From: CAYVJW01 sp964451885
GTDB taxonomy: Bacteria > Patescibacteriota > Gracilibacteria > UBA4473
Direction: 5' to 3'
Assembly (NCBI GenBank): GCA_964451885.1
Contig: CAYVJW010000004.1
Location: 1-30,920 of the forward strand
Length of the DNA stretch: 30,920 nt
In this document: one piece after another, positions 22,988 to 30,920 of the stretch
How the letters are laid out: the number at the start of each line of letters is the position of its first letter
How positions within the stretch are numbered: the first letter of the stretch is position 1
Notes under the pieces: generated by a model
What the model saw: the letters and a program-made list of their open reading frames with translations, nothing else
What the model was told of the DNA's origin: nothing
Databases searched by the model: none
Made by a program: the position numbers and the translations under genes

Positions 22988-23179
22988 ATTCTACTTCAAA
23001 AGTATGAACTGTACTTTTNNNNNNNNNNNATCCTCTTCCAAATAAAGCGCTACAGCTTCCTTTAAATTCCCCTGTGCTTCCTCAGGAGTTTTCCCTTGAG
23101 AAACAACCCCTAACTCCACACATTTGGCTACCCAAATTTTCTCTCCCTGAAAAACAACACTAGTAAACTTCATTCTCAT
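22977..23179 (-). CDS. hicB: HicB-type antitoxin, interrupted by an assembly gap
   Basis: The N-terminal part is a HicB antitoxin fold: FTSVVFQGEKIWVAKCVELG, SQGKTPEEAQGNLKEAVALYLEED. An N-run at 23019-23029 follows. Read with the N count as given, the tail is an unconvincing KVQFILLK. In another frame it reads STVHTFEVEYAT and stops at TAG 22979-22977, a tail that suits HicB. So the N count is probably wrong, and the real gene overlaps hicA by 11 nt. HicB neutralises HicA and usually represses the operon. An alternative start ATG is at 23173. Confidence 0.85.
23019..23029. other. assembly gap (11 N)
   Basis: Run of 11 undetermined bases inside hicB. The true length must differ for the gene to stay in frame, as argued in the hicB entry. 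Confidence 0.95.
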
Positions 23180-23246
23180 GTCTTTATGTTAAAGAAATAA
23201 TAATAAAATGCAAACTCCAAAAAAAGTAGCTTTCCAAGGCAAAAAA

Positions 23247-23260
23247 GTGTAAAATTACAC
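23247..23260. promoter_or_regulatory. dyad upstream of ftsK
   Basis: GTGTAA-AA-TTACAC, 37 nt before the ftsK ATG and between the divergent hicB and ftsK genes. Possible repressor site, for instance for HicB autoregulation; unproven. Confidence 0.3.
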
Positions 23261-23297
23261 AGCTCAAAAAAAACATCTTTAATTTCGCGAAGCAAAC

Positions 23298-25607
23298 ATG
23301 TTTGGAAGAAAAAAACCCCCAGCTATAAAAATTCCTTCTTCTATCCTCAAAAAAGAAGCGGAAAAAATAGCTAAAAATATGTTGAAGAAAGAACAAAAAA
23401 AAGAGAAAACCAAATTATTGAAAGAAAAAGCCAAACAAAAAGCCACCAAAAAAGTAGAAAAGAAAAAAACAGAAGAAGTACATTGGGAAGAATTTTCCGA
23501 AGACGGTCTACATCGTGAAGTCTATGGCGTAATATGGATACTCTGCGCCATTCTCCTCACGGCCATCTTTTTTTCCGAAGCTGAATTTTCTCAAAAAATT
23601 ACCAGCGGATTTCAATTTTTATTTGGAAAAGGAATGTGGATGGCTCCGATTCTCTGTATTGGTTTTGGCGTTACCCTCTTATCGAGAAAAGACGTTCACT
23701 TCCCTCCCCCTCGAGTTTTTGGATTTTTGCTTTTCTTTGTGTCTATTCTTGGATTGCTCAACTTATTCCTCCCCCAAAACGAATCCCTTGCCCTCTCTCG
23801 CCAATACGGAGGAGCCATCGGTTTTACCGTAGGATTTTTCCCACGAGAGTTCTTAGATGACGCAGCAACATCGATTTTACTAGTGGGACTTCTTTGGATA
23901 TCTGCTGTACTGAGTTTTGGAATTCGAATCTCCGATTTATTCAGAAAAAAACATAAAGAAACAACTAAAAAAGAAAAGATTACAACAAATAATACTACTT
24001 CCCAAACAGACGAAGATCTGGCAAAATCTACTTCATCACCACAAAAAACAACTAAAAGCGATCTCGAAATCATCGACTCAACAGGAGGCAAAGATAATAA
24101 GAAATCAAAAATTGCCATAGACCTTTCTCAAAAAGACGAACTAACCGAAGCTAAAAATCGAAACCTCTCGGGCATATGGGAACCTCCCAACCTTGACCTT
24201 TTGAAAGCAACCCACTCTACCATTGTGGTAAACGAAAAAGACTTAAGGAAAAAGGCAGAATCAATACGCAACAAACTGGATCAATTTGGCATAGACGTAG
24301 AAATGAAATCTGTCCACGTAGGACCGACCGTTACCCAATTCACCCTTGAACCTTCGGCTGGTGTAAAACTCAGTAAAATTACGACACTGAAAAGCGACAT
24401 GGCTCTGGCATTAGCTGCTTCCACAGTTCGAATAGAAGCTCCCATCGCCGGGAAAAAACTGGTCGGAATCGAAATCCCGAATGAAAAACGAGCTATAGTC
24501 GGCATGCGTGAAATTCTAGAATCTGAATGCTGGGAAGAAGAAAAATCAACTCTAAAATTAGCCGTAGGAAGAAATGTTGCCGGAAAACCAATGGTCGCAG
24601 ACCTCGAAGCAATGCCGCATTTGCTCATTGCCGGAAAAACAGGATCAGGAAAATCAGTCGCCATGAATGCCTTTTTAATTTCTCTCCTCTGGCAGAATTC
24701 ACCGGATATCTTAAAAATGATTTTGATAGACCCAAAACGAGTCGAATTAAATCTTTATAATCACCTTCCCCATCTACTAACACCGGTAATCGTGGAACCT
24801 GAAAAATCTGTTTCTGCCTTAGCTTGGGCAGTGGCAGAAATGAACCGCCGGTATAAAGACTTTTCAGAACATCGCTGCAGAAACATTAGAGAATTTAATG
24901 AGAAATATCCAGATAAAAAAGAACCGTATATCGTCATTGTAATCGACGAACTATCAGATCTGATGATGGTAGCCGGAAAAGACGTGGAAGCCGCCATATG
25001 CCGAATTGCGCAAATGGCCCGGGCAGTGGGAATGCATTTGATTGTAGCCACTCAACGCCCGTCAGTAGATGTAGTAACCGGACTGATCAAAGCTAACCTC
25101 CCGGCACGAATCTCCTTCAAAGTGTCCTCCGGAATAGACTCCCGAACCATCATTGATGGAATCGGCGCCGAAGATCTCCTGGGATTCGGAGACATGCTTT
25201 ATCTCGACGGGAACACAGGGACACTTACTCGTTCACAAGGAATTTTGATCACCAACAACGAAGTTGAAAAAATCACCAATCACATAAAACTGCAGTTTCC
25301 GGAACAAATGATCAATGATGAGATCACCAGCCAGTCAATTGACGGAATGGCAAAAGGAGGCGTTCTTACGGCAGGCATGGACGAAAGTGGTATTAGAGAT
25401 GAAGATCTAGACTCCTTGTACGAAGAAGCCGTTGATCTGATAATCGAAATGGGAAAAGCCTCCGCCAGTCTTCTCCAAAGAAGAATGGAAATTGGATACG
25501 CAAGAGCCGCCCGAATACTTGATCAAATGGAAGCAAAAGGAGTAATAGGTCCTTCTAAGGGGGCAAAACCAAGGGATATTTTTGGAAGAGAGGAGGTGGA
25601 AGCATAA
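23298..25607 (+). CDS. ftsK: DNA translocase FtsK
   Basis: 769 aa, typical length. A Lys-rich N-terminal stretch (~10-60, coiled-coil like), then about four membrane segments (~75-215). A charged linker (~215-310) is followed by the beta domain (~310-430) and the RecA-like motor with Walker A GKTGSGKS (446-453) and Walker B IVIVIDELSDLM. The gamma winged-helix domain is at the end (SASLLQRRMEIGYARAARIL, ~718-737). It pumps chromosomal DNA through the division septum and directs XerCD dimer resolution. The winged helix suggests KOPS-like orientation sites exist in the genome. The MFS gene follows on the same strand after 34 nt. Confidence 0.96.
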   Translation: MFGRKKPPAIKIPSSILKKEAEKIAKNMLKKEQKKEKTKLLKEKAKQKATKKVEKKKTEEVHWEEFSEDGLHREVYGVIWILCAILLTAIFFSEAEFSQKITSGFQFLFGKGMWMAPILCIGFGVTLLSRKDVHFPPPRVFGFLLFFVSILGLLNLFLPQNESLALSRQYGGAIGFTVGFFPREFLDDAATSILLVGLLWISAVLSFGIRISDLFRKKHKETTKKEKITTNNTTSQTDEDLAKSTSSPQKTTKSDLEIIDSTGGKDNKKSKIAIDLSQKDELTEAKNRNLSGIWEPPNLDLLKATHSTIVVNEKDLRKKAESIRNKLDQFGIDVEMKSVHVGPTVTQFTLEPSAGVKLSKITTLKSDMALALAASTVRIEAPIAGKKLVGIEIPNEKRAIVGMREILESECWEEEKSTLKLAVGRNVAGKPMVADLEAMPHLLIAGKTGSGKSVAMNAFLISLLWQNSPDILKMILIDPKRVELNLYNHLPHLLTPVIVEPEKSVSALAWAVAEMNRRYKDFSEHRCRNIREFNEKYPDKKEPYIVIVIDELSDLMMVAGKDVEAAICRIAQMARAVGMHLIVATQRPSVDVVTGLIKANLPARISFKVSSGIDSRTIIDGIGAEDLLGFGDMLYLDGNTGTLTRSQGILITNNEVEKITNHIKLQFPEQMINDEITSQSIDGMAKGGVLTAGMDESGIRDEDLDSLYEEAVDLIIEMGKASASLLQRRMEIGYARAARILDQMEAKGVIGPSKGAKPRDIFGREEVEA

Positions 25608-25641
25608 ATGCAATAACTTCAAGATTTTTTATTACAACTTT

Positions 25642-26835
25642 ATGAAATTACTTTCCAAATCCCAAAAGCATTTCCACCTCTTCACAAACTTCCACTACCA
25701 CCACATCACCAAATTATTCCAACTCAAAGATAAGCTGGGACTTCTTTACGAACATCTTATTATCCAGGCATTTGCCATTTCCCTGGTATCCATATTTATT
25801 CCTGTTTACCTTCTTTCCATTGGCTTTTCCCTTCAGAAAGTACTTGTTTTTCTGCTTATCGAATGGGGAATATTCGGAGCACTGTCGCCTGTTTACGGCA
25901 GAATCATCAACCGGTTCGGATTAAAGGAAGTGATCCTTATCCGTACTCCACTTTACTTCGTCGGCTTATATTTCCTTTTTTTACTGCGGGACAATATTTT
26001 TCTTCGGGAAGTTTTTTATTTCATTCCGGCTATCATCGGAGCTTCCGGAGCCCTTTATACACTCTCAATTGATTCAATTTTTGCATCTGAAGTAGGTAAC
26101 CGGAAACAAGGTGAAAAAGTAGCAAAACTAATTGCCTTACCACAACTTGCTACCATAGTCGGCCCCTTTATGGGAGGAATGCTTTCGGCTTTATGGGGGT
26201 TTCAGATACTCTTTTTCGCTGTTTTTATTTTACTTTTCATATCCTGCATTCCTATTCTTCTTATCAAAGAACATATAAACCATCCCCCCTTCAAACTTAA
26301 GATTTTTAAAAAAATGAAGGGGCAGTTTAAAAATTTTCTATATATAGTTCCCTTCGGAACAAAAACGCTTATAGAAATATCTATCATTCCCCTGGTTATT
26401 TACCTCTACCAGGAAAACACTATTTATCTTGGAAGTATTGTTTCCATATTATCGATAATAAGCGGACTGTATGTCCTCCTTATCGGAAAACTTACAGACA
26501 AGTACGGATACGCAAAAATACTCAGATTCGGAGGAGCCGTCACCTGTATTATTTATCTAACTTTCGGATATTTTTTACAAAATGATTCTTCACCCTTTCT
26601 CTTATTTCCTATTGCCGCCGCAATGATCTGCTTTCTCATAAACCTGCCATTTGAAACCTATCTCTTCAAAGAATCCCGAAAAGAAAAATCCCCCCTTGAA
26701 TTTCTCGCTTTTAGAGAATTTGCCCAATTTTGGGGAAGAATGATCCTTCTAGGAACCCTAATTCTTTTCAACTACAATCTGGATTTTGCATTTTATCTGG
26801 GAGGATTTTTCTCGGGTATATTTATTCTTTTTTAA
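25642..26835 (+). CDS. major facilitator superfamily transporter
   Basis: 397 aa from the ATG at 25642; an upstream start would overlap ftsK with poor sequence. About 11-12 hydrophobic segments. The loop after the second segment (YGRIINRFGLKEVILI) and its repeat in the second half (GKLTDKYGYAKILRFGG) are the G-x-x-x-D/N-R-x-G type MFS signatures. Substrate not predictable; drug efflux or small-solute export are options. The first ~40 residues are His/Phe-rich and cytoplasmic. It follows ftsK on the same strand and ends 9 nt from the convergent antiporter gene. Confidence 0.85.
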   Translation: MKLLSKSQKHFHLFTNFHYHHITKLFQLKDKLGLLYEHLIIQAFAISLVSIFIPVYLLSIGFSLQKVLVFLLIEWGIFGALSPVYGRIINRFGLKEVILIRTPLYFVGLYFLFLLRDNIFLREVFYFIPAIIGASGALYTLSIDSIFASEVGNRKQGEKVAKLIALPQLATIVGPFMGGMLSALWGFQILFFAVFILLFISCIPILLIKEHINHPPFKLKIFKKMKGQFKNFLYIVPFGTKTLIEISIIPLVIYLYQENTIYLGSIVSILSIISGLYVLLIGKLTDKYGYAKILRFGGAVTCIIYLTFGYFLQNDSSPFLLFPIAAAMICFLINLPFETYLFKESRKEKSPLEFLAFREFAQFWGRMILLGTLILFNYNLDFAFYLGGFFSGIFILF

Positions 26836-26844
26836 AATTATTAA

Positions 26845-28107
26845 TTATTTAAGCCCTCTCTGCTTCACACTCTCCATGTAACTCACCGGCAATACCCATT
26901 TTGCCAAAAATGGCGATAAAAACGTCACCACTATCGAAACCGCCACCACGGAAGAAAACAAATCAGGGGTTAATAACCGTTGCTGAGTTCCATCTGCCAA
27001 GATTATAAACGTATCATACCCGATTTTTGCAATAATAATCTCCATCACTCCCCTACCCGAAGCAATAACTGTCAGAGCTGTCGCTTCTCTAAAATTAAAA
27101 TCTCCAAAAAAATAAGCCGCTCCCCCAGTCCCAATCCATTGCCCAAGCATAACCAACCCAAGAAGCATCAACACAAAAAATATATTTTCCTGAAAAACGG
27201 AAAAGCTGATCGCCATACCGATAGAAGCAAAAAATATAGGACCGAAAAACGAATACGCAATCCCGTAATACCGATCCTCAATCTTAGCAAAAAGCTTGGG
27301 ATTAACGAGTTCTTCTTTGACAAACACCCCTCCTATAAAAGCCCCTAAAATAGAATGCAACCCGATAATCTCCGCCAAATACCCGAATAAAAATACAACA
27401 ATAAGGGAAAACGTAAACGCTTTTGTTCCTTTTGTATTTAAAAATCTGGAAAAATAAGGAAGAATTTTTTTTCCCAAAAACACAGTTCCTCCAAAAAACA
27501 ACAGTACTTTCATAATGACTATTACCGCCGCAGAAAAGCTGATCTCACCCAGGTTCGCCATTGTGATCACCACCGACAAAAGTGCAAAACCCACAATATC
27601 ATCCACCAAAGTCGCCCCCAGCACCGCATGTCCTATCTTTGTATTCTGCAATTTAAAATCCTTAAGTACCCGGGCAATGATCGGAAAAGAAGTAACCGAC
27701 AACACCGTCCCCATAAAAATAGCCGTCATCAACGGAAATCCAAGCCAGTAAATCACCCCTAATCCCAACAAAAAAAGACTGATTATTCCGCCAGAAGCAA
27801 TAACAACAGATAATTTCGAACTTTTTAAAAGCGCCTTCAAATCTGTATCCATACCGGCATGGAACATAATAAAAAACACCCCAAGCTCCGCCAAAACCCT
27901 TATCAGTTCGCTATCCGGCATAAAAGAATGCAACACCGCCGGCCCGATAATAATCCCCGCAATGATCTCCCCCAAAACCGCCGGAAGCCGAATATAAGAA
28001 AAAAGCCTCCCCACAGTCCAGATAACCACCATCAGTATCAAAAGAATATACATAGGATGCTCCGGATCAATAACGTGATGGAAGAGAAAGCTAAGGAGGT
28101 TTTCCAT
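26845..28107 (-). CDS. cation/proton antiporter, CPA2 (KefB/Na+-H+ exchanger) type
   Basis: 420 aa, about 12-13 membrane segments. The family core is clear: LPAVLGEIIAGIIIGP near residue 42-57, LAELGVFFIMFHAGMDTD (~73-90) and the ion-binding LVDDIVGFALLSV (~165). IGLHSILGAFIGGVFV in the second half is the matching crossed helix. There is no C-terminal TrkA-N/RCK domain, so it is a bare transport domain. It exchanges Na+ or K+ for H+ for pH and ion homeostasis. An AAGGAGG-like stretch (fwd 28094-28099 reading CTAAGGAGGTTTTCC) is on the opposite strand and not its ribosome site. Confidence 0.92.
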   Translation of the reverse strand: MENLLSFLFHHVIDPEHPMYILLILMVVIWTVGRLFSYIRLPAVLGEIIAGIIIGPAVLHSFMPDSELIRVLAELGVFFIMFHAGMDTDLKALLKSSKLSVVIASGGIISLFLLGLGVIYWLGFPLMTAIFMGTVLSVTSFPIIARVLKDFKLQNTKIGHAVLGATLVDDIVGFALLSVVITMANLGEISFSAAVIVIMKVLLFFGGTVFLGKKILPYFSRFLNTKGTKAFTFSLIVVFLFGYLAEIIGLHSILGAFIGGVFVKEELVNPKLFAKIEDRYYGIAYSFFGPIFFASIGMAISFSVFQENIFFVLMLLGLVMLGQWIGTGGAAYFFGDFNFREATALTVIASGRGVMEIIIAKIGYDTFIILADGTQQRLLTPDLFSSVVAVSIVVTFLSPFLAKWVLPVSYMESVKQRGLK

Positions 28108-28180
28108 AAATGAAAAAGATGATAAACAGCACTTAATATTTTATATAGCATTGTTTTTTGAAATTGTAAAGATAGTAAGC

Positions 28181-28209
28181 TTGACAAGAACTTAGAACTA
28201 TGATATATA
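28181..28209 (+). promoter_or_regulatory. strong promoter of the 82-aa membrane protein
   Basis: TTGACA (28181-28186), 17-nt spacer, TATATA (28204-28209). The start point is ~28216, leaving a ~100-nt leader that contains the hairpin CTCGC-TATT-GCGAG (about 28259-28272). Confidence 0.7.
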
Positions 28210-28320
28210 TCAAATGCAATAGTTGATGAATTTGTTTTTTCATTCCCGAAAGACCAGTTCTCGCTATTGCGAGTTCTGTTCTTTTAAAGACCATGTATCC
28301 AACCCATAAAGGAGTGTCCG

Positions 28321-28569
28321 ATGTCAAAACCTGGTGAAAACACAGCAATAATGCTTTGCAACATCCTGCCCATAGTTGGCCTGGCCCTTATAGCCGCATT
28401 CATCATGATGATGAATCCCCCCTCATTCATCGCCGTATTGGTGGGTATCTGCGGTTTTGCAGCAACCATGAGGTACCTCCTACTGGAAGAACACCGAAAA
28501 ACAATAAGCGAGCTTATTGGCGCTCTGTGTGGACTTGCGACCATCGTCGCTTCATGTTTCTTGGTCTGA
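28321..28569 (+). CDS. small membrane protein, 82 aa
   Basis: AAGGAG 8-9 nt before the ATG. Three hydrophobic segments: residues ~10-30 (MLCNILPIVGLALIAAFIMM), ~33-50 and ~63-81, with an acidic/basic EEHRKTISE loop before the last. Not recognised. Its strong promoter, long structured leader, perfect ribosome site and strong terminator make a complete single-gene unit. Its more GC-rich coding style resembles the NAD units rather than adjacent genes. It may be recently acquired or highly expressed. Confidence 0.7.
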   Translation: MSKPGENTAIMLCNILPIVGLALIAAFIMMMNPPSFIAVLVGICGFAATMRYLLLEEHRKTISELIGALCGLATIVASCFLV

Positions 28570-28579
28570 CCGAACATGC

Positions 28580-28620
28580 CGGAGGGGGTGTGCCTTGTGC
28601 CACCCCCTCCGAAACATTTT
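28580..28620 (+). terminator. terminator after the 82-aa membrane protein
   Basis: Perfect 11-bp stem CGGAGGGGGTG / CACCCCCTCCG (28580-28590, 28601-28611) around a 10-nt loop, followed by AAACATTTTA. Confidence 0.85.
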
Positions 28621-28668
28621 ACTCAAACGACAATTGACAACAATATAATAAGAACTACAATTATAAAA

Positions 28669-28812
28669 ATGACAAAAGTAGCAGATAAAATTTCACCTCT
28701 CAACATTTCTCCCAAAAATCGAATTTCTATTTGGGAGAAAGCTAAAGGAATGTGGAAAAATAAAAGACCTGATCCAATTAGGGAATTAGAGAAAAAAAGA
28801 AATGAATGGTAG
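28669..28812 (+). CDS. short antitoxin-like protein of a PIN-toxin pair
   Basis: 47 aa, MTKVADKISPLNISPKNRIS then IWEKAKGMWKNKRPDPIREL and a basic Trp-ending tail. Upstream extension to 28576 would run through the terminator hairpin and is rejected. The WEKAKGMW...DPI.ELE.KRNEW layout resembles the short C-terminal toxin-binding peptides of VapB-type antitoxins. There is no room for a full DNA-binding domain, so it may be a minimal antitoxin. It ends at the PIN gene start region (2 nt before the ATG at 28814), so the pair is translationally coupled. Confidence 0.7.
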   Translation: MTKVADKISPLNISPKNRISIWEKAKGMWKNKRPDPIRELEKKRNEW

Positions 28813-28813
28813 C

Positions 28814-29185
28814 ATGTACACATTGGATACTAATACTATTATATATTACCTCAAAAACGACCCACATGTTGTGGACATTTTTAATGATATTTTTCATCAA
28901 GATGATCCCGTATATATTTCGTGTATCACAGAATTAGAACTTTTTAGTTTTTCAGGGTTAACTACCGAAGAAGTAGAACAGATTAATAAATTACTTCAAA
29001 CACTTCATATTATTCCGGTAGATTCACAATTGGCGAGATTAGCCGGATTTCTTCGTTCAACCCATAAAATCAAAACTCCAGACAGCATTATCGCTGCTAC
29101 CGCTATTTTTACAGGAACAAAATTGCTTACTCGAAACATTGAAGATTTCAAAAAACTTTCTCTGCTGCGTTCACAAAAGATATAA
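28814..29185 (+). CDS. PIN-domain ribonuclease, VapC-like toxin
   Basis: 123 aa from MYTLDTNTIIYYL; an ATG at 28802 inside the antitoxin gene adds four residues. PIN active-site acids are present: Asp5 in LDTN, Glu in ITELELFSF (~40), Asp in KTPDSIIAATA and a late Asp in LLTRNIEDFKKL. VapC toxins cleave tRNA or rRNA when freed from VapB. The order antitoxin-toxin with overlapping signals is standard. The 3' end overlaps the convergent aminotransferase gene by 38 nt. Confidence 0.9.
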   Translation: MYTLDTNTIIYYLKNDPHVVDIFNDIFHQDDPVYISCITELELFSFSGLTTEEVEQINKLLQTLHIIPVDSQLARLAGFLRSTHKIKTPDSIIAATAIFTGTKLLTRNIEDFKKLSLLRSQKI

Positions 29186-30326
29186 ACCTCCCAAACCGAT
29201 CAAACGCCTCCCTAAGCTCCCCCTCACTCGCCGCATACGTCATCCTCACATATCCCCTCCCCGCACTCCCAAACACCGAACCCGGCACAACAGCCAGTTT
29301 TTCTTTTTTCAATAATTCCTCACAAAACTCCACATCATCCCCCCTCAAAGAAGAAATATCCACAAAAATATAAAACGCCCCCTTCGGGCGATGAAAGTTC
29401 ATCTTCATTTCTTCCAGCCTGGAAATACAATACTTCCTTCGTTGATCAAAAATTTTATTCATCTTTTGCGCTTCCACATCCCCTTTTCGTAACGCCTCAA
29501 TAGCCCCCACTTGAGACAGCGTCGGCGCACAAAGAGCGGAATACTGATGAATCTTTGTCATTCCCCCAATAACTTCTGAAGGGCCACACGCCCACCCTAC
29601 CCGAAAACCGGTCATGGAATGTGTTTTAGACAGTCCATTGAAAAGTATAGTCCGCTCTTTCATTCCGAAAAGTTCAATAAAACTTTTATGCAACTGTTGG
29701 AAACTCATTCCCCCATAGATTTCATCAGATAAAACAAGTAGATCATGCTTTTCAGCGATTTCGGCAATAAATTTCAGTTCTTTTTCCGAAAAAGTATTCC
29801 CCACCGGATTGCCAGGAAAATTAAGCACAATCGCCTTTACGTTCCCGGAAATTTTCAGATCAAAAACATTCAACGGATCATAAAACTCCACTTCCCCTCC
29901 CGCCAAACGAACAAGCGGCTCATACATCACATACGCAGGATTTGGGACATACACTTTTTCCCCAGGATTTATAATCGCTCGAAACACCAGATCCATCCCC
30001 TCAGAGACCCCGCTCGTGACTAATATTTCCATAGCCGGATCATACTTTTGCTTCGTATCAGCAAATGTTTTTTTAGCAATCTCCTCACGAAGCTCAAAAA
30101 GCCCGGCATTTTCCGAATAATTCGTAAACCCTTTTTCTAAAGCAAAAATCACCGCCTCTCGAATATGCCAAGGCGTAGGAAAATCCGGCTCCCCCACCCC
30201 AAGGGAAATGACCTCAGGCCCAGCAGAAATAACAAGATCAAAAAATTTTCGAATACCACTTGGAGGGAGTAAAGAAACTTGTTGGTTTATGAAACTTTTC
30301 ATAATTGAAACAAAAAACATTTTCAT
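29148..30326 (-). CDS. class I/II pyridoxal-phosphate aminotransferase
   Basis: 392 aa, fold type I. ISLGVGEPDFPTP (~40-52), substrate/cofactor residues Asn173 in NFPGNPVG, Asp201 and Tyr204 in LSDEIYGG, Schiff-base Lys234 in NGLSKTHSMTGFRVGW, and the C-terminal Arg in GYVRMTYA are all present. Aspartate/aromatic aminotransferase group; the exact amino acid cannot be read from motifs. The start is uncertain: the ATG at 30326 is 3 nt after the RAM gene stop and likely coupled, while the ATG at 30302 begins the conserved part (MKSFINQQVSLLPPSGIR). The C-terminal end overlaps the PIN gene. Coupling to a RAM-domain gene suggests amino-acid-responsive control. Confidence 0.92.
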   Translation of the reverse strand: MKMFFVSIMKSFINQQVSLLPPSGIRKFFDLVISAGPEVISLGVGEPDFPTPWHIREAVIFALEKGFTNYSENAGLFELREEIAKKTFADTKQKYDPAMEILVTSGVSEGMDLVFRAIINPGEKVYVPNPAYVMYEPLVRLAGGEVEFYDPLNVFDLKISGNVKAIVLNFPGNPVGNTFSEKELKFIAEIAEKHDLLVLSDEIYGGMSFQQLHKSFIELFGMKERTILFNGLSKTHSMTGFRVGWACGPSEVIGGMTKIHQYSALCAPTLSQVGAIEALRKGDVEAQKMNKIFDQRRKYCISRLEEMKMNFHRPKGAFYIFVDISSLRGDDVEFCEELLKKEKLAVVPGSVFGSAGRGYVRMTYAASEGELREAFDRFGRFISFVNAAEKVF

Positions 30327-30329
30327 TCC

Positions 30330-30629
30330 CTACGCTGCAACCGGAATCCTCACCACCTTCGGTTCCTCCATCAAAACCTCTCCATTAGATTTATAAGCCT
30401 TCAATAAAAAATGCGTGGAAGTAGACTTCACCCCCTCCATTGGCGCCAAAATATCCGTAACAAACTTCGAAATAGCATCAAGACTGTCGTCTTCCACCTG
30501 AACAAAAAGATCCGCCCTCCCGGAAATAACCGAAACATGTGTCACATTCGGAAACTTTGCAATCCGCAAAGCAATTCGATCAAACCCAAACTCCCGTTCG
30601 GAACGGCATTGTATATCAATAAAAGCCAT
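30330..30629 (-). CDS. stand-alone RAM domain protein (Lrp/AsnC ligand-binding domain)
   Basis: 99 aa from the ATG at 30629, which has GAGG 7 nt upstream; longer starts (ATG 30647, TTG 30650) lack one. It has the alpha-beta RAM (regulation of amino acid metabolism) pattern: AFIDIQCRSE, VTHVSVISGRADLFVQVEDDSLDAI, VTDILAPMEGVKSTSTHFLLKAYK. There is no helix-turn-helix, so it cannot be a classical Lrp regulator. Such single-domain proteins oligomerise and bind amino acids. Directly upstream of, and probably co-translated with, the aminotransferase. Confidence 0.85.
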   Translation of the reverse strand: MAFIDIQCRSEREFGFDRIALRIAKFPNVTHVSVISGRADLFVQVEDDSLDAISKFVTDILAPMEGVKSTSTHFLLKAYKSNGEVLMEEPKVVRIPVAA

Positions 30630-30687
30630 AATTTTCCTCTGTGCCATCAAAAACAGTATACCCTCATATCTTGTTGAAATGCAAAAA

Positions 30688-30920
30688 CTACTTTCCTTCC
30701 TCTACAATAATCTTTACTCTTTCAATTGTATCAAATAATTCTTTATATACATCAGGCGGCATAATATCGCAATGAATTAAACGATAATCACACAACTCAC
30801 TCAAATACGCTTTACGAATTTCTGGAGGCGCATCTCTAATCACCTCATCAGATGCCACCGGGAAACGGGAGTGATAAATTTGAAAACGAACAACAAAGGT
30901 GTACAATGAGAAAAGCTTAG
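30688..30920 (-). CDS. hypothetical protein, 5' end at window edge
   Basis: Ends at TAG 30688-30690. The frame is open to the window edge; the only start candidate in view is a TTG at 30906, so the gene probably begins outside. The visible ~75 residues read VRFQIYHSRFPVASDE, then PPEIRKAYLSELCDYRL and a C-terminal ELFDTIERVKIIVEEGK. Not recognised; soluble, alpha-helical at the end. Separated from the RAM gene by about 58 nt on the same strand. Confidence 0.55.
   Translation of the reverse strand, partial: KLFSLYTFVVRFQIYHSRFPVASDEVIRDAPPEIRKAYLSELCDYRLIHCDIMPPDVYKELFDTIERVKIIVEEGK

Noticed and set aside
28576..28668. Longer antitoxin start
   Set aside because: The extension would be translated from the terminator hairpin and has Pro/Thr-rich, unrelated sequence; the ATG at 28669 begins the conserved part.
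1..30920. CRISPR array
   Set aside because: No regularly spaced direct repeats with unique spacers were found, and no cas genes.
1..30920. UGA recoded to glycine as in Gracilibacteria
   Set aside because: Several genes end at TGA and no conserved gene has an in-frame TGA.

Overview
The window looks like a chromosomal piece of an uncultivated, AT-leaning bacterium. It is probably a Patescibacteria/CPR lineage, possibly Peregrinibacteria-like. That placement is an inference from gene content and style: sparse Shine-Dalgarno sites, short PIN and HicA toxin modules, SLH-domain surface proteins, a stand-alone RAM domain gene and many lineage-unknown proteins next to ordinary carA, gatCA, hisS, purH and ftsK. 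UGA is a normal stop codon, because several genes end in TGA and none of the recognisable genes has an in-frame TGA. That argues against Gracilibacteria and Absconditabacteria. One short N-run (23019-23029) shows the source is a draft assembly.

Layout. Positions 1-1313 hold one unknown gene and a roughly 690-bp gene-free stretch with a long G/C-run inverted repeat. Positions 1314-9067 are the most unusual part. They contain two plus-strand transcription units with more GC-rich codons than their neighbours and better ribosome sites. Unit A encodes a PnuC-like 7-TM protein, a PP2C phosphatase, a protein kinase with a zinc ribbon and propeller-like tail, and a nicotinamidase-like hydrolase. Unit B encodes a NadD-like nucleotidyltransferase and an ADP-ribosylglycohydrolase. 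Both units start with a nearly identical 22-nt element (20 of 22 identical) and end with a matching 3' block and terminator. An AT-rich unknown gene sits between them. I read this as a co-regulated NAD-salvage/ADP-ribose island under kinase/phosphatase control. The nicotinamidase-like gene appears damaged just before its catalytic cysteine.

Positions 9211-9638 hold a small gene split by an 8-nt tandem repeat, possibly phase-variable. Positions 9748-18694 are housekeeping: carA, gatA and gatC on minus; a metallophosphoesterase with a long N-terminal extension on plus; hisS on minus; a membrane-anchored cupredoxin-like protein and purH on plus. Positions 18691-22400 hold envelope proteins: a trypsin-fold lipoprotein, a 51-aa membrane peptide, a YtxH protein and an SLH-PDZ-S41 processing protease. 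Then come tRNA-Leu(CAA), a hicBA toxin-antitoxin pair crossing the assembly gap, ftsK, an MFS transporter, a CPA2 cation/proton antiporter, a small membrane protein with its own promoter and terminator, a PIN-domain toxin pair, an aminotransferase coupled to a RAM-domain gene, and a partial unknown gene at the right edge.

All calls come from reading the sequence and recalled family motifs. No database search was run.
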